Assembly (NCBI GenBank): GCA_902795605.1
Contig: CADBLU010000233.1
Span: 1 to 60,230 of the forward strand
Length of the DNA: 60,230 bases
From: an uncultured Prevotellaceae bacterium
GTDB lineage: Bacteria; Bacteroidota; Bacteroidia; Bacteroidales; Bacteroidaceae
Direction of reading: 5' to 3'
The position numbers and the translations under genes were made by a program. Positions 1 to 8,880 of the stretch are shown here, piece after piece. The notes beneath the pieces were generated by a model. It was not told where the DNA came from. It ran no database searches and worked only from the letters and a program-made list of their open reading frames with translations. Every line of letters starts with the position of its first letter. Position 1 is the first letter of the stretch.

Positions 1-2734
1 ACAGCATTGAGAACATAGAAGCCGCAAATACAGCCTCTTCATCAGGAAGATGTTCCATCTGAGGTGCCAGAAGCATATAATAATCTGAAATAGGATGATA
101 ATTTCCACGTCGCTTCTCAAAAATACAATGCAGCATGTTGGCTTGAATCTCTTGATAACTGAATGGCGCTATCTCACCTTTCTTGCGGTTATATGTTTCT
201 AAAGCCTGTTCGGCCTTTTCGGGCGAACGACGTGAATAAAGGAGGTATATAGCCAACGATATTAAGTCATCTGCACTATATTCATCGAAATCAAAATCAT
301 CAACATCAACAGTGTTTCCTTCATGATAAGACTTCGCATCATCAACATACTGCTGTAATTGTTTATAATCGTCATAGTCGGGTATGGCTGCGTTCAGAAC
401 TGCCGAGCACTCATCGACCATACTGAGCATCAGACGTCCCATGAAGTCATCACCTGCCTCAAACATTAAACCTGAGCCCTGAAGCAACAGTAAAGACATA
501 TTGTATTTGATGTCAACCCAATTATGGGGCTCGTAAACATAAGCCTCACCTTTCATGATTTGCTCTGCGACTTCTCTATTGAAGATGCCGACTATCTCAG
601 CAGCAGTTTTCTTATCGCCTGTATAACTGAGGAATGTAGCAATATCCCTGACAAGCACAACCACATTGTTATTCGCGATATTCAGCACTTTTTTCAACCA
701 TTCTACGAAGTCATTACCATTATCGGAGAGAGCGATGGCGGCATTCACAAAATGGGGCCATACGAGAGAGGATGTATTGGAAAGTACTGCTTTCAGAACT
801 TCTTCCGTAGGATGGTTGATGGCAATGGCTCCCATCTCACGGCAGGCAAACTCATCATTAGGATTCTCATAAAGCAGATGGCCCATTCTGCCCGTGATAT
901 TCTCATAGAAGTTCTCGAACGGCCCATCATCCTCATGCCGAATGCACTTCACAATTTGGCGATAGCTTTGATATGCAAAGTCAATGACGCCAGTCTTAGA
1001 ATCTATAGTCAACAAATCGCCCATCCATCGTTTCATTGATGAAAACTCCAACTGGTTCCAATGCTCTCCCGCAAATGCCTGGAAATCTTGTTCTCGCAAG
1101 CCATAGTTTGTCGCAGCCAACAGGCGGATGGAAGCCCATAAGAAGCCGAAATTCATGAAAAGGGCTGCGTCATGGAGAAAAACGACAAACAACTGTTCTG
1201 GATAAGGCGCAATCTTAGCCATCTCGTCTGTCAACTCAGTCAGATAATTCTCAATAGCGGTATCACCGTCTCCACGCTTTCTGATTTCCTCATAATCATA
1301 TGCTGTCAAACTTGCCAGTTTGCGTACCATCAGCACATCCCATAACGGGCAACCGCAACAGAGTTCGTCGTGCTCCGAGTAGGAATCCATCAGGTGATTG
1401 AGAACTCTCTGCGGGAGACTTTTGCCTTTCGCTTTCATCAATTCTTGTACAATCTGTCCACCCTCATAGGCATTGACTGGAGGTAACAGCACCTTCTCAA
1501 CATCCCATTCTGAGAAGAGCTTCATCTTATCACGTTCTGTAAAAGCAATCAGCATACAGAAGTCTTGTAATCCTCCAAACATCAACTCATACACATTCTG
1601 CATCAGATGAAGGTCGTCGATAAGAAGCAGTGGAGGCATTTCAAGGTCTTTGGTGGCATGATAGAACTCCTCGGCCATTTCGCCGAACTCCACATCCTCG
1701 TCAAGACCGTATCGGCGCTGTGGATGGATTCTGGAATCAGCAAGCCATTTCTTCAGCACCTTACTGGGTGTGTCGCCATAATGTGTAAAGTGGATGAAAA
1801 CCAACAGTTCATCGACCACTTCAAAGCGTCGGTATAACTCACAGAGAAAAGCCGTTTTTCCATAGCCATAGTGAGCATAAATCAGTCTGGGTTTCTGGTC
1901 TTCATCATATCCCTTCGCAATCTCGTTCAAAAGATTCTCATGCGATTCGCAGTTCACATAGTACTCACCTTCTTTTGCAATCTTCATAAGGTCGGCATCT
2001 GCCATCTGCTGGAACTCATTAACTGGATTCTCCACCGCATTACTACCCTCATATAACATAATCTGAGCATGCAGAGCTTTGCAAAGGAACAATCCCAAGT
2101 CCTCGAGTTCGGTCAGCGATTGGCCATCCCATCTACAATCGTACTCATATATATTATTGCTACAGTAGGCATTTTGGCAACCATCCATAATCTTCTGCTT
2201 CAATGATGAAAGTTTGCGGTCTGCCTCATCATCCTGGTTGCAGAACTTACGGCGAGCGACATCGTCCATCTGCTCATAGACAGTCGGCTTACGGAAACAG
2301 AACAGACTACGGCGCAAAGAATCGGTATCCATCAGGGAACCGAAGAGCATCTCAAGCTCTGTGACACTCGTCTGCTCCTCAGATTCTTCATGAATGTGCT
2401 TTCTTTCCTCCTCTGACATCTCATCCAGCATCACCTGCCAACTTTCAGTTGGTGGTATCCAACCATAACGGTCACCAAGCAGACCGATAAAGAAAGGGCG
2501 CGACTGGCGGATTTCAGAGATACATTCACGAAGCACGATATTCTCCCGTTCGTTCTCGTCAGCGTCCTGGGTGTTTACCCCCCAACGCAAGTCGATAAAC
2601 TGTATGGTGATGCCTTGTGGCGCTAACAACTGCTGAAGAGTTGGCGCCACTCTGTTCATAATCAGGTCGCGCTCTGCGTCCATATCCTTGAAGGTGCTGC
2701 TCAGGAACACCTTGATGTTCTTTCCGTTTTGCAT
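1..2734 (-). CDS. DUF4062 plus P-loop NTPase (STAND-like) protein, 3' end cut by window edge
   Basis: Open frame read on the minus strand from the ATG at 2734 to the left edge with no stop, so about 911 codons of a larger protein are visible. The N-terminus has the DUF4062 signature (residues ~8-24: KVFLSSTFKDMDAERDL), the family found in front of NACHT/AAA ATPases such as NWD and telomerase-associated proteins. A P-loop lies at residues 287-294 (AHYGYGKT; Ala replaces the usual first Gly) and a Walker B about 80 residues later (PLLLIDDLHLM). The rest is helical and charged, with a TPR-like look towards the edge. The start is set by a good promoter box just upstream. The architecture resembles signal-transduction NTPases, some of which act in antiviral defence; that role is inference. 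The upstream gene on the same strand, a GH3 enzyme, is separated by ~195 bp and is not obviously co-transcribed. Confidence 0.85.
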   Translation of the reverse strand, partial: MQNGKNIKVFLSSTFKDMDAERDLIMNRVAPTLQQLLAPQGITIQFIDLRWGVNTQDADENERENIVLRECISEIRQSRPFFIGLLGDRYGWIPPTESWQVMLDEMSEEERKHIHEESEEQTSVTELEMLFGSLMDTDSLRRSLFCFRKPTVYEQMDDVARRKFCNQDDEADRKLSSLKQKIMDGCQNAYCSNNIYEYDCRWDGQSLTELEDLGLFLCKALHAQIMLYEGSNAVENPVNEFQQMADADLMKIAKEGEYYVNCESHENLLNEIAKGYDEDQKPRLIYAHYGYGKTAFLCELYRRFEVVDELLVFIHFTHYGDTPSKVLKKWLADSRIHPQRRYGLDEDVEFGEMAEEFYHATKDLEMPPLLLIDDLHLMQNVYELMFGGLQDFCMLIAFTERDKMKLFSEWDVEKVLLPPVNAYEGGQIVQELMKAKGKSLPQRVLNHLMDSYSEHDELCCGCPLWDVLMVRKLASLTAYDYEEIRKRGDGDTAIENYLTELTDEMAKIAPYPEQLFVVFLHDAALFMNFGFLWASIRLLAATNYGLREQDFQAFAGEHWNQLEFSSMKRWMGDLLTIDSKTGVIDFAYQSYRQIVKCIRHEDDGPFENFYENITGRMGHLLYENPNDEFACREMGAIAINHPTEEVLKAVLSNTSSLVWPHFVNAAIALSDNGNDFVEWLKKVLNIANNNVVVLVRDIATFLSYTGDKKTAAEIVGIFNREVAEQIMKGEAYVYEPHNWVDIKYNMSLLLLQGSGLMFEAGDDFMGRLMLSMVDECSAVLNAAIPDYDDYKQLQQYVDDAKSYHEGNTVDVDDFDFDEYSADDLISLAIYLLYSRRSPEKAEQALETYNRKKGEIAPFSYQEIQANMLHCIFEKRRGNYHPISDYYMLLAPQMEHLPDEEAVFAASMFSML

Positions 2735-2785
2735 AGTAAAAATGGTTTTTAGCTTATGATTCTTTGCCGTTATGCCGTTTATGTG

Positions 2786-2793
2786 CAAAGATA
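2786..2793 (-). promoter_or_regulatory. Bacteroidetes -7 box for the DUF4062 gene
   Basis: Minus-strand TATCTTTG matches the TAnnTTTG consensus and lies about 52 nt upstream of the ATG at 2734. A T-rich stretch with TTTG lies further upstream, but at longer than ideal spacing. Confidence 0.6.
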
Positions 2794-2882
2794 GTAAATG
2801 GTTTTGATAATCTCATGGTTGATCAAACAAAAAAACAGATGAGTCCTTCCCATCGTCGCCTAAGCGCCCCTGCCTGATTCCG

Positions 2883-2900
2883 GTCATGGATGTCCATGAC
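2883..2900. repeat. Perfect 8-bp inverted repeat, 2-nt centre
   Basis: gtcatgga-tg-tccatgac is fully self-complementary. It sits between the GH3 stop and the DUF4062 promoter. The run of eight A on its right gives, on the minus strand, T's before rather than after the hairpin, so it is not a standard intrinsic terminator in either direction. It could be a protein-binding palindrome or a 3' end structure for the GH3 message. Confidence 0.45.
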
Positions 2901-2929
2901 GTGAAAAAAAACTCCTTTTAGAAGTGAGC

Positions 2930-5713
2930 CTATCTCATGCCTTGAAGCGGGTCATTCACTTTATTAGGAGCAAGTGCCCGGGACGGACACGCCACCTTTT
3001 GCACACACTTGTTACCATCAACAATATATAATCCTTGAGGCAATGTGTTGAAACAGTCAATGTCTCCCACACAAACGCCACTAAGATTATAGACTTTATT
3101 GGCGTTCTGCTTATAATATTGGGGCAAGCGCATACCATTGGAAGAGGATTTGTAGGTTGTTTTTACAGTGGATCCCATAACCCTGATCTTGTCTTGAAGC
3201 CTTACATCGGCCGAACTGGCAGCCATATAGATATCCACCTCGCCTGTTTCTACGTCGAAGGTGAAGGTTTTGTCATTAAAATATGCCAGTTGCTCATGTC
3301 TCAATGGTATCTCAACCTGTTTTGTCTCACCAGCCTTCAGCTCCACACGGACAAATCCGACTAATTGCATAATAGGTCTCTCGATTTCTGAATGGCAATG
3401 GACATACAACTGTACCACTTCCGAACCGTCTCTCGTACCAGTATTGGTGATGTTGGCTGTCACTTTTATTTCTTCTCCCGGATTAAGTTGCCAACTGTCA
3501 AGTGACAAATCGCTGTAAACGAAAGACGTGTAGGAAAGGCCATAACCAAAGGGATATAAAGGCTTTTTGTCGTGATACATGTAGGTGTACTTGTTTTTCC
3601 GGATGCCATATTGTTTTAGATTGGAAGGCAGATTGGATATTGAAGCGTACCAAGTGGAAGTGAGTTTTCCACCTGGGTTGTAACCGCCAAAGAGAACATC
3701 GCAGATGGCCTGACCCTGTTCCTGACCATCATACCAAGCCTCAATGATGGCAGGCACGTTGCTGTCGGCCCAACTGATGTCCATAGAAGAACACGTGCTG
3801 AGGATAAGAACCACGTTGGGATTGGCGGCATAGATGGCCTCCAACAATTTCTGTTGTGCTTCTGGAAACATCAAGCTGTTTCTGTCGCGGCTCTCATCAC
3901 TCACGTTGAGGTCAGTTCCCAAAGCGAGGAGTACGACATCAGCCTCTTTCGCCATAGACACAGCTTCATCGAGCATTTTTTTGTCATTGCTGCCGCTCAC
4001 ACTGGAACCTTGTGCACACATCACCCTACTTCCCAATGCTGTGGAGGATACGTCGCTCTCATTATAGACACGGAACCAATCTACATTGATGATATATCTA
4101 TTGTTGTCGCTCGCTTCTGGCAATTTGCTAAATATAAGATAGATCGTGTGCGTGCCTCGGATTGCCTGCGCCTCTTCAGGCAAGTCGGCGTTAATGGTGA
4201 CAAAGGTGGTCCAGTTATTGGCGGTAGCAGGAAGAGTACTTTGATAGAGTAAGGTGCCGGTTTTCGCATTGTCGATTCTCACAGTCATTTGTCGGTTGCC
4301 ATAGCACCCGGCATAACTGAATGAAAACTTTGTTTTACCCTCACCAAAATCCACATTATCGTATCGGAATACAGCACCCGACTCAATAAAGCCAATGCCA
4401 GGATTGTCCACTCTGCCCTTCGAAGCCTCATCGTAATTCTCTGCCTGTATGGTTCCGTCGCTTGTGATAGTGAAATCCATCACGTCGGCTACTGCCTGCA
4501 ACAATGTTTTCTTATAAGTGGGCTCACCTGAATAACCACCAAGTTGGACAGTATTGGAGTATGGGCCTATTACTGCTATTTTCTGGATATCTGACGCATG
4601 AAGCGGAAGAAAGTTGTCCTCATTCTTCAATAGAACGATGGCTTCACGCGAGGCTTGCAATGCCAAAGCTCTGTGCTCATTGCACTCCAACATACCCTCT
4701 CCGCAATTGACATATGGATGGTCGGAGTCGAACTCACCTAATGAGAACCTTGCCTCAAACACCCTTACAAGCGCTGTGTCGAGTTGAGCTTCTGTCATAT
4801 ATCCTTTCTCTATGGCTTCTCTGCAATGGTCTTGAAACGTACTGCCACAGTTGAGGTCCTCACCATTGATCATCGCAACAGCCGACGCCCCTGCACCATC
4901 TGCTGCGTATCTATGTTTTTGAAAGATGTCGTCGATGGCACCACAATCACTTGTGACAAAGCCATTAAACCCCCATTCAGTCCTCAGAATGTCGGTGAGC
5001 AGTTCATGATTGGCACAACAGGGGATGCCATTGAGCGCATTATATGCACTCATGATGCTTCTCACGTTACCCTCTTTTACAGCCATTTCAAAAGCCGGAA
5101 GATAATACTCCCTAAGGTCACGCTCATCCATATCTGACGAGGAATCGTGGCGCCCTCCCTCAAAGTTGTTGGCGGCGAATTGCTTGGCTGTGGCTACCGT
5201 CTTGTAGTACTTGGGGGCATCACCCTGCATACCTTTAATGTATTCCACTGCCATGCGGCCCGTAAGATATGGGTCCTCACCGTAGTTTTCCTCATCACGC
5301 CCCCATCTGGGGTCGCGGCTCATATTGATTGTAGGACACCAATAGACAAGTCCCTTGTTTTTATGCCTATTATACCATCGAGCCTCATTGGCTGTTGCTT
5401 CTGCACACTTTTTGATGAGTGTCAGGTCCCAAGTGGAAGACATTGCCTTTGACGACGGGAACGATGTGGCCGCACCCGAACGAGCAACGCCATGCAAACC
5501 TTCGTTCCAATAATTATAGCCTTTTACTCCCAGACGGGAAATGGGCATTGTGTTGTGCCCTACTTGGTTGATTTTTTCATCAAGAGTCATTCTTGAAACT
5601 AAGTCTTTGGCCCGCTCATGAAATGAGACAGTAGAATCTTTGAAAGGTATGGGCTGTGCTGAAGTGGCCAAACAGCAACAGGCCACCAAGACTGATGCAA
5701 GATGTTTTTTCAT
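2930..5713 (-). CDS. GH3 beta-xylosidase/beta-glucosidase with inserted CBM6-like domain
   Basis: Secreted exo-glycosidase of 927 residues. A signal peptide (MKKHLASVLVACCCLATSAQ) starts at the chosen ATG; an in-frame ATG 48 nt upstream lies on the far side of the promoter box and is rejected. The GH3 N-terminal barrel shows NEGLHGV and the nucleophile region GFVTSDCGA (Asp at about residue 256), both typical of the xylosidase-type branch. A CBM6-like beta-sandwich (about 420-550, opening IQAENYD) is inserted before the second GH3 domain, whose VSDESRDR probably carries the acid/base. An FnIII-like domain and a short tail (LPQGLYIVDGNK) end the protein. The tail resembles those of the two other big secreted proteins nearby. 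Substrate is probably xylo- or gluco-oligosaccharide; the exact linkage cannot be read. It is divergent from the gene at 6010. Confidence 0.9.
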   Translation of the reverse strand: MKKHLASVLVACCCLATSAQPIPFKDSTVSFHERAKDLVSRMTLDEKINQVGHNTMPISRLGVKGYNYWNEGLHGVARSGAATSFPSSKAMSSTWDLTLIKKCAEATANEARWYNRHKNKGLVYWCPTINMSRDPRWGRDEENYGEDPYLTGRMAVEYIKGMQGDAPKYYKTVATAKQFAANNFEGGRHDSSSDMDERDLREYYLPAFEMAVKEGNVRSIMSAYNALNGIPCCANHELLTDILRTEWGFNGFVTSDCGAIDDIFQKHRYAADGAGASAVAMINGEDLNCGSTFQDHCREAIEKGYMTEAQLDTALVRVFEARFSLGEFDSDHPYVNCGEGMLECNEHRALALQASREAIVLLKNEDNFLPLHASDIQKIAVIGPYSNTVQLGGYSGEPTYKKTLLQAVADVMDFTITSDGTIQAENYDEASKGRVDNPGIGFIESGAVFRYDNVDFGEGKTKFSFSYAGCYGNRQMTVRIDNAKTGTLLYQSTLPATANNWTTFVTINADLPEEAQAIRGTHTIYLIFSKLPEASDNNRYIINVDWFRVYNESDVSSTALGSRVMCAQGSSVSGSNDKKMLDEAVSMAKEADVVLLALGTDLNVSDESRDRNSLMFPEAQQKLLEAIYAANPNVVLILSTCSSMDISWADSNVPAIIEAWYDGQEQGQAICDVLFGGYNPGGKLTSTWYASISNLPSNLKQYGIRKNKYTYMYHDKKPLYPFGYGLSYTSFVYSDLSLDSWQLNPGEEIKVTANITNTGTRDGSEVVQLYVHCHSEIERPIMQLVGFVRVELKAGETKQVEIPLRHEQLAYFNDKTFTFDVETGEVDIYMAASSADVRLQDKIRVMGSTVKTTYKSSSNGMRLPQYYKQNANKVYNLSGVCVGDIDCFNTLPQGLYIVDGNKCVQKVACPSRALAPNKVNDPLQGMR

Positions 5714-5758
5714 CACAAATCTATGGTTTGAGGTTAGAGATTGCGTAATATTCCTTGC

Positions 5759-5766
5759 CAAAAATA
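5759..5766 (-). promoter_or_regulatory. -7 box for the GH3 gene
   Basis: Minus-strand TATTTTTG (TAnnTTTG consensus), about 46 nt before the ATG at 5713. Its position argues against the longer reading frame starting at 5761. Confidence 0.55.
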
Positions 5767-5893
5767 CATGAAAACTATCTTATGCATGGGCATAATTTAC
5801 TTAAATGAGTGAAAAAATTATCACATCCACCTATTTCTCTGAAACACAGTAACATATAGGCTATTATCCCATTGGGGAAAGTATTTATACGCA

Positions 5894-5926
5894 CAATTTT
5901 TACCCCTTTTATGGCAATATTTACCC
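5894..5926 (+). promoter_or_regulatory. Pair of 12-bp direct repeats, candidate operator
   Basis: caatttttaccc (5894-5905) and caatatttaccc (5915-5926) differ at one base and start 21 bp apart, that is two helical turns on the same face. They lie about 22 bp upstream of the -7 box for the gene at 6010. Tandem direct repeats with this phasing are typical of AraC-family binding sites, and an AraC-type hybrid regulator is encoded 3 kb away. The assignment to that regulator is inference. Confidence 0.5.
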
Positions 5927-5947
5927 GCATGCGCCCATTCTTTCATC

Positions 5948-5955
5948 TATCTTTG
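5948..5955 (+). promoter_or_regulatory. -7 box for the 935-residue secreted protein gene
   Basis: TATCTTTG, perfect match to TAnnTTTG, giving a leader of about 50 nt before the ATG at 6010. No good TTTG -33 box is present, which fits an activator-dependent promoter with the direct repeats just upstream. Confidence 0.6.
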
Positions 5956-6009
5956 CAACCAGAACAATTTTGCAAACGCATGACTTTTTAACCTAATAAT
6001 TATTTAAGT

Positions 6010-8817
6010 ATGATGAAACAATTACGTTACTTGAGAACACTGGCTTTGGCAGCATGTCTATTGACAACTGTCCACACGATGGCTGGTAATGAACTGGGGA
6101 AACCCGTGACCGAGTTCACCGAACCGTCCAAGATGATGCTCGACTATCCTTACACCATCCTTGGCTCTACCCGCACACTACTGCGTTACGAAGTGCTCAC
6201 ATTCAAAATCAGTGCTCCGGCAGACGGGCAATATGCCGTTGAGTATCTGGTGAATGCTACTGGCAACAACATTCAGTTGGCGACCACAGCCAGCAAGACC
6301 ATCACTGATGGTTATGACGAGCCAGATTACAGCAGTTTCGCTCACATGACCATGGTCACCGATGAGGACCTTCCAGAAATTGTGGGGGAAGACGCAGAAC
6401 CTTATGTTCCTGCCGACCCTGTCTATCTCTATTCTTCTGTCAATTTGAAGGAAGGTATGAACTATGTACATGTGTGGATGCATGTCTATTGGAGAAATGA
6501 CGCCCTCGCCCCACAAAAAGTACAGTTCAAGAGCATACGGATTCTGCCCGAGGGATCTGGAATGGTAGGTGATGTCGCTGCACGAGCAAGCCAAAAAGCC
6601 TTCCGCGTGAAATATTTCAGAAGCCTGCAGGATGCCACAACAGCCACAATGGTGAGCAATTATGAGGCATTGGTAAAAGCCATCAACGAGGATTACACCA
6701 AAGCAGACGTAACGGCCGTCTTGGCCGACATTGCTGCCGCCGAAGCAAAAGAGCAAGAGGTGCGCCATGGCAAGGGTGTCATAGTAGAGAAGGACAGCAC
6801 ACGTATCGACCTGCTTCTCTATCACAACGAGTACAATAACAAGGAGACGATGGAACCGCTGGGTGGATATGACGAGAGTGGCGCCTATGAGATGGAAATA
6901 GGAATGGAAGACTATCCCGCTCAGTTGGAGTTCACACGCAACAATTACTTCACTTATAAGTTCACCGCTGGTTTCTCCGGCAATTTCTTCATCCAATATC
7001 TTGCCAGTTCACAAAACTCCGCCACTATCGACATGACCGTGCTCGCAGACGACAGCACCACCGTGGTGATGCCCACCTACAAACTGAGTACGGGCAACGG
7101 CGCATGGCAAAACTACGAGCTGATGGACAAACGCGATGTGGCAAAATTCGCCATGGAGGAAGGGAAGACCTATTATCTGCACATGTATTACAACCAATAC
7201 ACCAATGTGCGTGACATTCTGATCCGCCATCTGCCGAAAGTTTATCACACAGCCGAGCAGCTCGACTCACTGATTTCTGTCGCTGAGAATGTACTCGCCT
7301 ACTATGACGAAGGTTCTGAAGGCTATTATGCTGTTGAGGACAAATCATTGCTTATCCATTTAGGTGAGGTGGTCGACGAAGCCTATGAAGTGGCGTTTGT
7401 CAGCAATCCCGACCCCACACTGGTTGACGAGATGTTTGAAAAACTGCAAGATGCCATATTGGCTCTTGACAACATAAAGTCGCTCAACATTATACCCAGC
7501 AAGTCAGTAGGAAGTTTCGACGTTACAGCATTCAACGAAAGCTACAACTGCTCATACAAGATGGATGGCGACATCATGCAACTCGACAATTTCAGGTCGG
7601 GCGGCTACATGATATACAAGCTATACAACAAGAAGGACGCCAAGTACCTGGTAGACTTCGAATTCGCACATGCCAACGACGGTGCCAAGATGCAGTTCCA
7701 GTTCTATGTTATAGAGAATGGGGTTGAGTTCATTTGTGCCGACGCCACTTCTGAAGAGTTTGCCGGTACAGGTGGTTGGCAAGTATTTGAGCCCAAGCAG
7801 ATGGAAATTGGCGGTGTGCCCGAAGGTTATGTGTATCTGAAAATAACAGGAACAGGACCTTCTTACGTGGGCAACCCCCGTTTGTTCACCTTCACACCGA
7901 TCGAGGGCACAGAGGGTGCCGGTACAAAAGCGCTTGCTGATGCCAAGGAGGCTTATTATGCACAATTCACCGTTGAGAGTGTAAACAGTCTTATTGAAAA
8001 CGCCAAAGCACTCATTGCTCCGTATGCCCAGGGGTCGGAATACGACAACTTAATTGAAGACCGCACACCCATCGAAAATATAGAGGCAGCCATCGCAACT
8101 GCTGAGGCTGCCGTCGCAGCCAATGATGTAGAGGCTCGCACCGCTGCGTATTTAGCACTTCAGGAAGCCATGCAGGGTATTTCTAAACTGAAGATTCTCA
8201 ACACACTGCCCACCTCGGTCAACTATCCCTTCAATCTGGCCAGCTATGACACGGCGTCGGGCGTGGTTACCAAGAATAGTGAAGGTCTTCTTCAGCTCGA
8301 CAGTTTCAAAGATGGCGGAAGTATCGTATACAAAGTTTGGAACACACAAGATGCAGAGTATGAAGTTACCTTCGACTTTGCCCATGCTAATGACGGTGCG
8401 TCTTTGGAGTTTGTGACCTACGTTATGGAGGACACAGTGGAACTGGTTTGCTCAACCAACAAGAGTGAGGAGTTTGTAAGCACAGGAGGATGGCAGTCAT
8501 TCTCACAAAAGAGCAACATCAAAGTGGGTGCCATCCCATTGGGTCACGCCTATATCCGCATCAACGGTTTTGGTCCTTCATATGTAGGCAATATGCGCTC
8601 ATTTGCCTTTACTCCCATTGCCGGCACTGAAGGTGCTGGTGCCAAAGCTCTTGCTGACGCAAAGGAAGAGTGGACAAACGGTATCAACGAGATAACCGCA
8701 TCCAACAAAAACCGCCGAGGTATCTACACGATGAGCGGTCAGTATCTGGGCACCGACAGCGGCAAACTCTCGAAGGGTATCTACATTATCAATGGCAAGA
8801 AAAACGTAGTGAAATAA
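6010..8817 (+). CDS. Large secreted protein of unknown function with duplicated beta-rich module
   Basis: 935 residues with a signal peptide (MMKQLRYLRTLALAACLLTTVHTMA); the ATG at 6010 or the next codon could be the start. I do not recognise a catalytic domain. Residues ~492-645 and ~730-886 are clear copies of one another: each opens with LN(I/T)(I/L)P, has FAHANDGA and TGGWQ in the middle, GPSYVGN near the end, and closes with EGTEGAG-KALADAKE or similar. A helical FIVAR-like spacer (~650-725) separates them, and a similar helical stretch precedes the first copy. The N-terminal third is beta-rich, possibly sugar-binding. The end (SKGIYIINGKKNVVK) is the same kind of tail as in the pectin enzyme at 12928 and the GH3 enzyme. 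Probably a surface glycan-binding or scaffold protein; that is inference from context. Confidence 0.85.
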   Translation: MMKQLRYLRTLALAACLLTTVHTMAGNELGKPVTEFTEPSKMMLDYPYTILGSTRTLLRYEVLTFKISAPADGQYAVEYLVNATGNNIQLATTASKTITDGYDEPDYSSFAHMTMVTDEDLPEIVGEDAEPYVPADPVYLYSSVNLKEGMNYVHVWMHVYWRNDALAPQKVQFKSIRILPEGSGMVGDVAARASQKAFRVKYFRSLQDATTATMVSNYEALVKAINEDYTKADVTAVLADIAAAEAKEQEVRHGKGVIVEKDSTRIDLLLYHNEYNNKETMEPLGGYDESGAYEMEIGMEDYPAQLEFTRNNYFTYKFTAGFSGNFFIQYLASSQNSATIDMTVLADDSTTVVMPTYKLSTGNGAWQNYELMDKRDVAKFAMEEGKTYYLHMYYNQYTNVRDILIRHLPKVYHTAEQLDSLISVAENVLAYYDEGSEGYYAVEDKSLLIHLGEVVDEAYEVAFVSNPDPTLVDEMFEKLQDAILALDNIKSLNIIPSKSVGSFDVTAFNESYNCSYKMDGDIMQLDNFRSGGYMIYKLYNKKDAKYLVDFEFAHANDGAKMQFQFYVIENGVEFICADATSEEFAGTGGWQVFEPKQMEIGGVPEGYVYLKITGTGPSYVGNPRLFTFTPIEGTEGAGTKALADAKEAYYAQFTVESVNSLIENAKALIAPYAQGSEYDNLIEDRTPIENIEAAIATAEAAVAANDVEARTAAYLALQEAMQGISKLKILNTLPTSVNYPFNLASYDTASGVVTKNSEGLLQLDSFKDGGSIVYKVWNTQDAEYEVTFDFAHANDGASLEFVTYVMEDTVELVCSTNKSEEFVSTGGWQSFSQKSNIKVGAIPLGHAYIRINGFGPSYVGNMRSFAFTPIAGTEGAGAKALADAKEEWTNGINEITASNKNRRGIYTMSGQYLGTDSGKLSKGIYIINGKKNVVK

Positions 8818-8839
8818 GATTAGCATCTACTGCAACAGG

Positions 8840-8870
8840 AAAGGAAGGGGCTACAACACCCCTTCCTTTT
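8840..8870 (+). terminator. Intrinsic terminator between convergent genes
   Basis: Stem of 11 bp, aaaggaagggg (8840-8850) with ccccttccttt (8859-8869), and an 8-nt loop, followed by a weak T-rich tail. It lies 23 nt after the stop of the 935-residue protein gene and just beyond the stop of the convergent regulator gene, so it may serve both. Confidence 0.7.
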
Positions 8871-8880
8871 CTGTTTACGT

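Noticed and set aside
524-2056. Several plus-strand open frames of 60-170 codons
   Set aside because: They are antisense to the continuous DUF4062-NTPase frame on the minus strand, which carries the recognisable motifs.
2883-2900. The palindrome as an intrinsic terminator
   Set aside because: The T run lies on the wrong side of the stem for both strands.
5714-5761. N-terminal extension of the GH3 protein from the ATG at 5761
   Set aside because: The -7 promoter box lies at 5759-5766, so that ATG would be upstream of the transcript; the signal peptide begins at 5713.
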